Positions 63,535 through 64,000 of a stretch of 64,000 nucleotides of DNA are shown one piece after another. Within the stretch, counting starts at the first letter, position 1. Every line of letters starts with the position of its first letter. Origin of the DNA: Flavobacterium sp. BFFFF1 (GTDB lineage Bacteria; Bacteroidota; Bacteroidia; Flavobacteriales; Flavobacteriaceae); contig NZ_NKJE01000008.1 of the NCBI RefSeq assembly GCF_002256285.1, forward strand, positions 1-64,000, read 5' to 3'. The notes under the pieces were generated by a model. It was not told the DNA's origin. It did no database searches and saw only the letters and a list, made by a program, of their open reading frames with translations. A program made the position numbers and the translations under genes.

Positions 63535-64000
63535 ATGGTCAAAATTGGCAACATAGAACTTCCTGATTTCCCGCTGTTACTGGCGCCCATGGAGGACGTC
63601 AGCGATCCACCGTTTCGCCGCCTGTGCAAAATGCATGGTGCCGACCTGATGTACAGCGAGTTTATCTCTTCAGAAGGATTGATTCGTGACGCGATAAAAA
63701 GCCGCCAGAAACTCGACATCTTCGATTATGAGCGGCCTGTTGGTATCCAAATCTTCGGTGGGGATGAAGAAGCCATGGCGATGTCTGCAAAAATCGTCGA
63801 AGCGGTAAATCCGGACCTGATTGATATCAATTTTGGCTGTCCGGTTAAGAAAGTGGTTTGTAAAGGAGCAGGAGCCGGCGTGTTGAAGGATGTGGACCTC
63901 ATGATCCGCCTTACCAAAGCAGTAATCAGCAGTACACACCTGCCCGTGACCGTAAAAACCAGGCTGGGCTGGGATGAGGATTCCATCAACATCGACGAAG
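63535..64000 (+). CDS. dusB: tRNA-dihydrouridine synthase (3' end outside window)
   Basis: The first 155 residues of a flavin-dependent enzyme that reduces uridine in the tRNA D-loop. LLLAPMEDVSDPPFRRLC is the FMN-binding start, and INFGCPVKKVVCKGAGAGVL holds the catalytic Cys region; VTVKTRLGWDEDS follows. The pattern is closest to DusB. The gene runs off the window end. It stands next to tRNA-Arg, though this is probably chance. Confidence 0.93.
   Translation, partial: MVKIGNIELPDFPLLLAPMEDVSDPPFRRLCKMHGADLMYSEFISSEGLIRDAIKSRQKLDIFDYERPVGIQIFGGDEEAMAMSAKIVEAVNPDLIDINFGCPVKKVVCKGAGAGVLKDVDLMIRLTKAVISSTHLPVTVKTRLGWDEDSINIDE

Noticed and set aside
63119..64000. Functional link between tRNA-Arg and the dihydrouridine synthase gene
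   Set aside because: They are separated by terminators and a repeat element, and the dus gene has its own promoter motif, so adjacency is probably chance.

Overview
The window reads as chromosomal DNA of a Flavobacterium-like member of the Bacteroidota. The evidence is AT-rich DNA, -7 promoter motifs of the form TAnnTTTG, four or five secreted proteins ending in type IX secretion (T9SS) sorting domains, a TonB-dependent receptor with an N-terminal carboxypeptidase-like regulatory domain, a complete Bat aerotolerance operon, and genes that commonly neighbour each other in flavobacteria (serS, DUF4286, rsmA, mgtE). No plasmid, intact phage, intact insertion sequence or CRISPR array is visible.

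Positions 1-19000 form an accessory, surface-oriented region. It holds the 3' end of a huge repeat adhesin, a histidine kinase with a repeated coiled coil, a BspA-like leucine-rich-repeat T9SS protein, a TPR histidine kinase/LuxR-type regulator pair, a second T9SS protein with SprB-type repeats, and a T9SS protein built of YCF48-like and FnIII-like repeats. The two T9SS proteins flanking the kinase/regulator pair share a C-terminal module of about 430 residues, so the four genes look like one regulated surface locus. A decayed IS1-family transposase and a degenerate dispersed repeat lie between these genes.

Positions 19000-34245 are mostly housekeeping: tRNA-Asn, rseP, a Gfo/Idh/MocA oxidoreductase, a deleted aldo/keto reductase pseudogene, an MFS transporter, an M1 aminopeptidase carrying a T9SS tail, serS, a TPR protein, DUF4286, rsmA, mgtE, proC, a D-2-hydroxyacid dehydrogenase, and a DUF4234/DUF2752 pair. 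Positions 34241-35380 are a scar: two identical 74-bp copies of a gene 3' end plus terminator bracket about 1 kb that holds a decayed repeat protein and a small membrane protein.

Positions 35359-42000 hold a TonB receptor with two lipoproteins (choice-of-anchor J type and DUF5689), divergent from a secreted endonuclease/exonuclease/phosphatase-family enzyme and a small secreted OB-fold-like protein. This is plausibly a nucleic-acid or phosphate scavenging unit. Next come haaO, yicC-gmk-nadD, gpsA, pheS and cvpA, then the moxR-DUF58-batA-E operon (48866-57838, minus strand), an aldo/keto reductase and SDR pair, an AlbA_2 (Schlafen-type) protein, three small secreted proteins, tRNA-Arg(CCT), and the start of a tRNA-dihydrouridine synthase.

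The most unusual features are non-coding. A roughly 100-bp hairpin element recurs five times directly beside gene ends. The 3' half of tRNA-Arg plus its terminator is tandemly repeated twice more, with a 16-bp palindrome in the T-arm; the same type of palindrome also sits in one of the hairpin elements. All functional statements come from reading motifs by eye; no database search was run.
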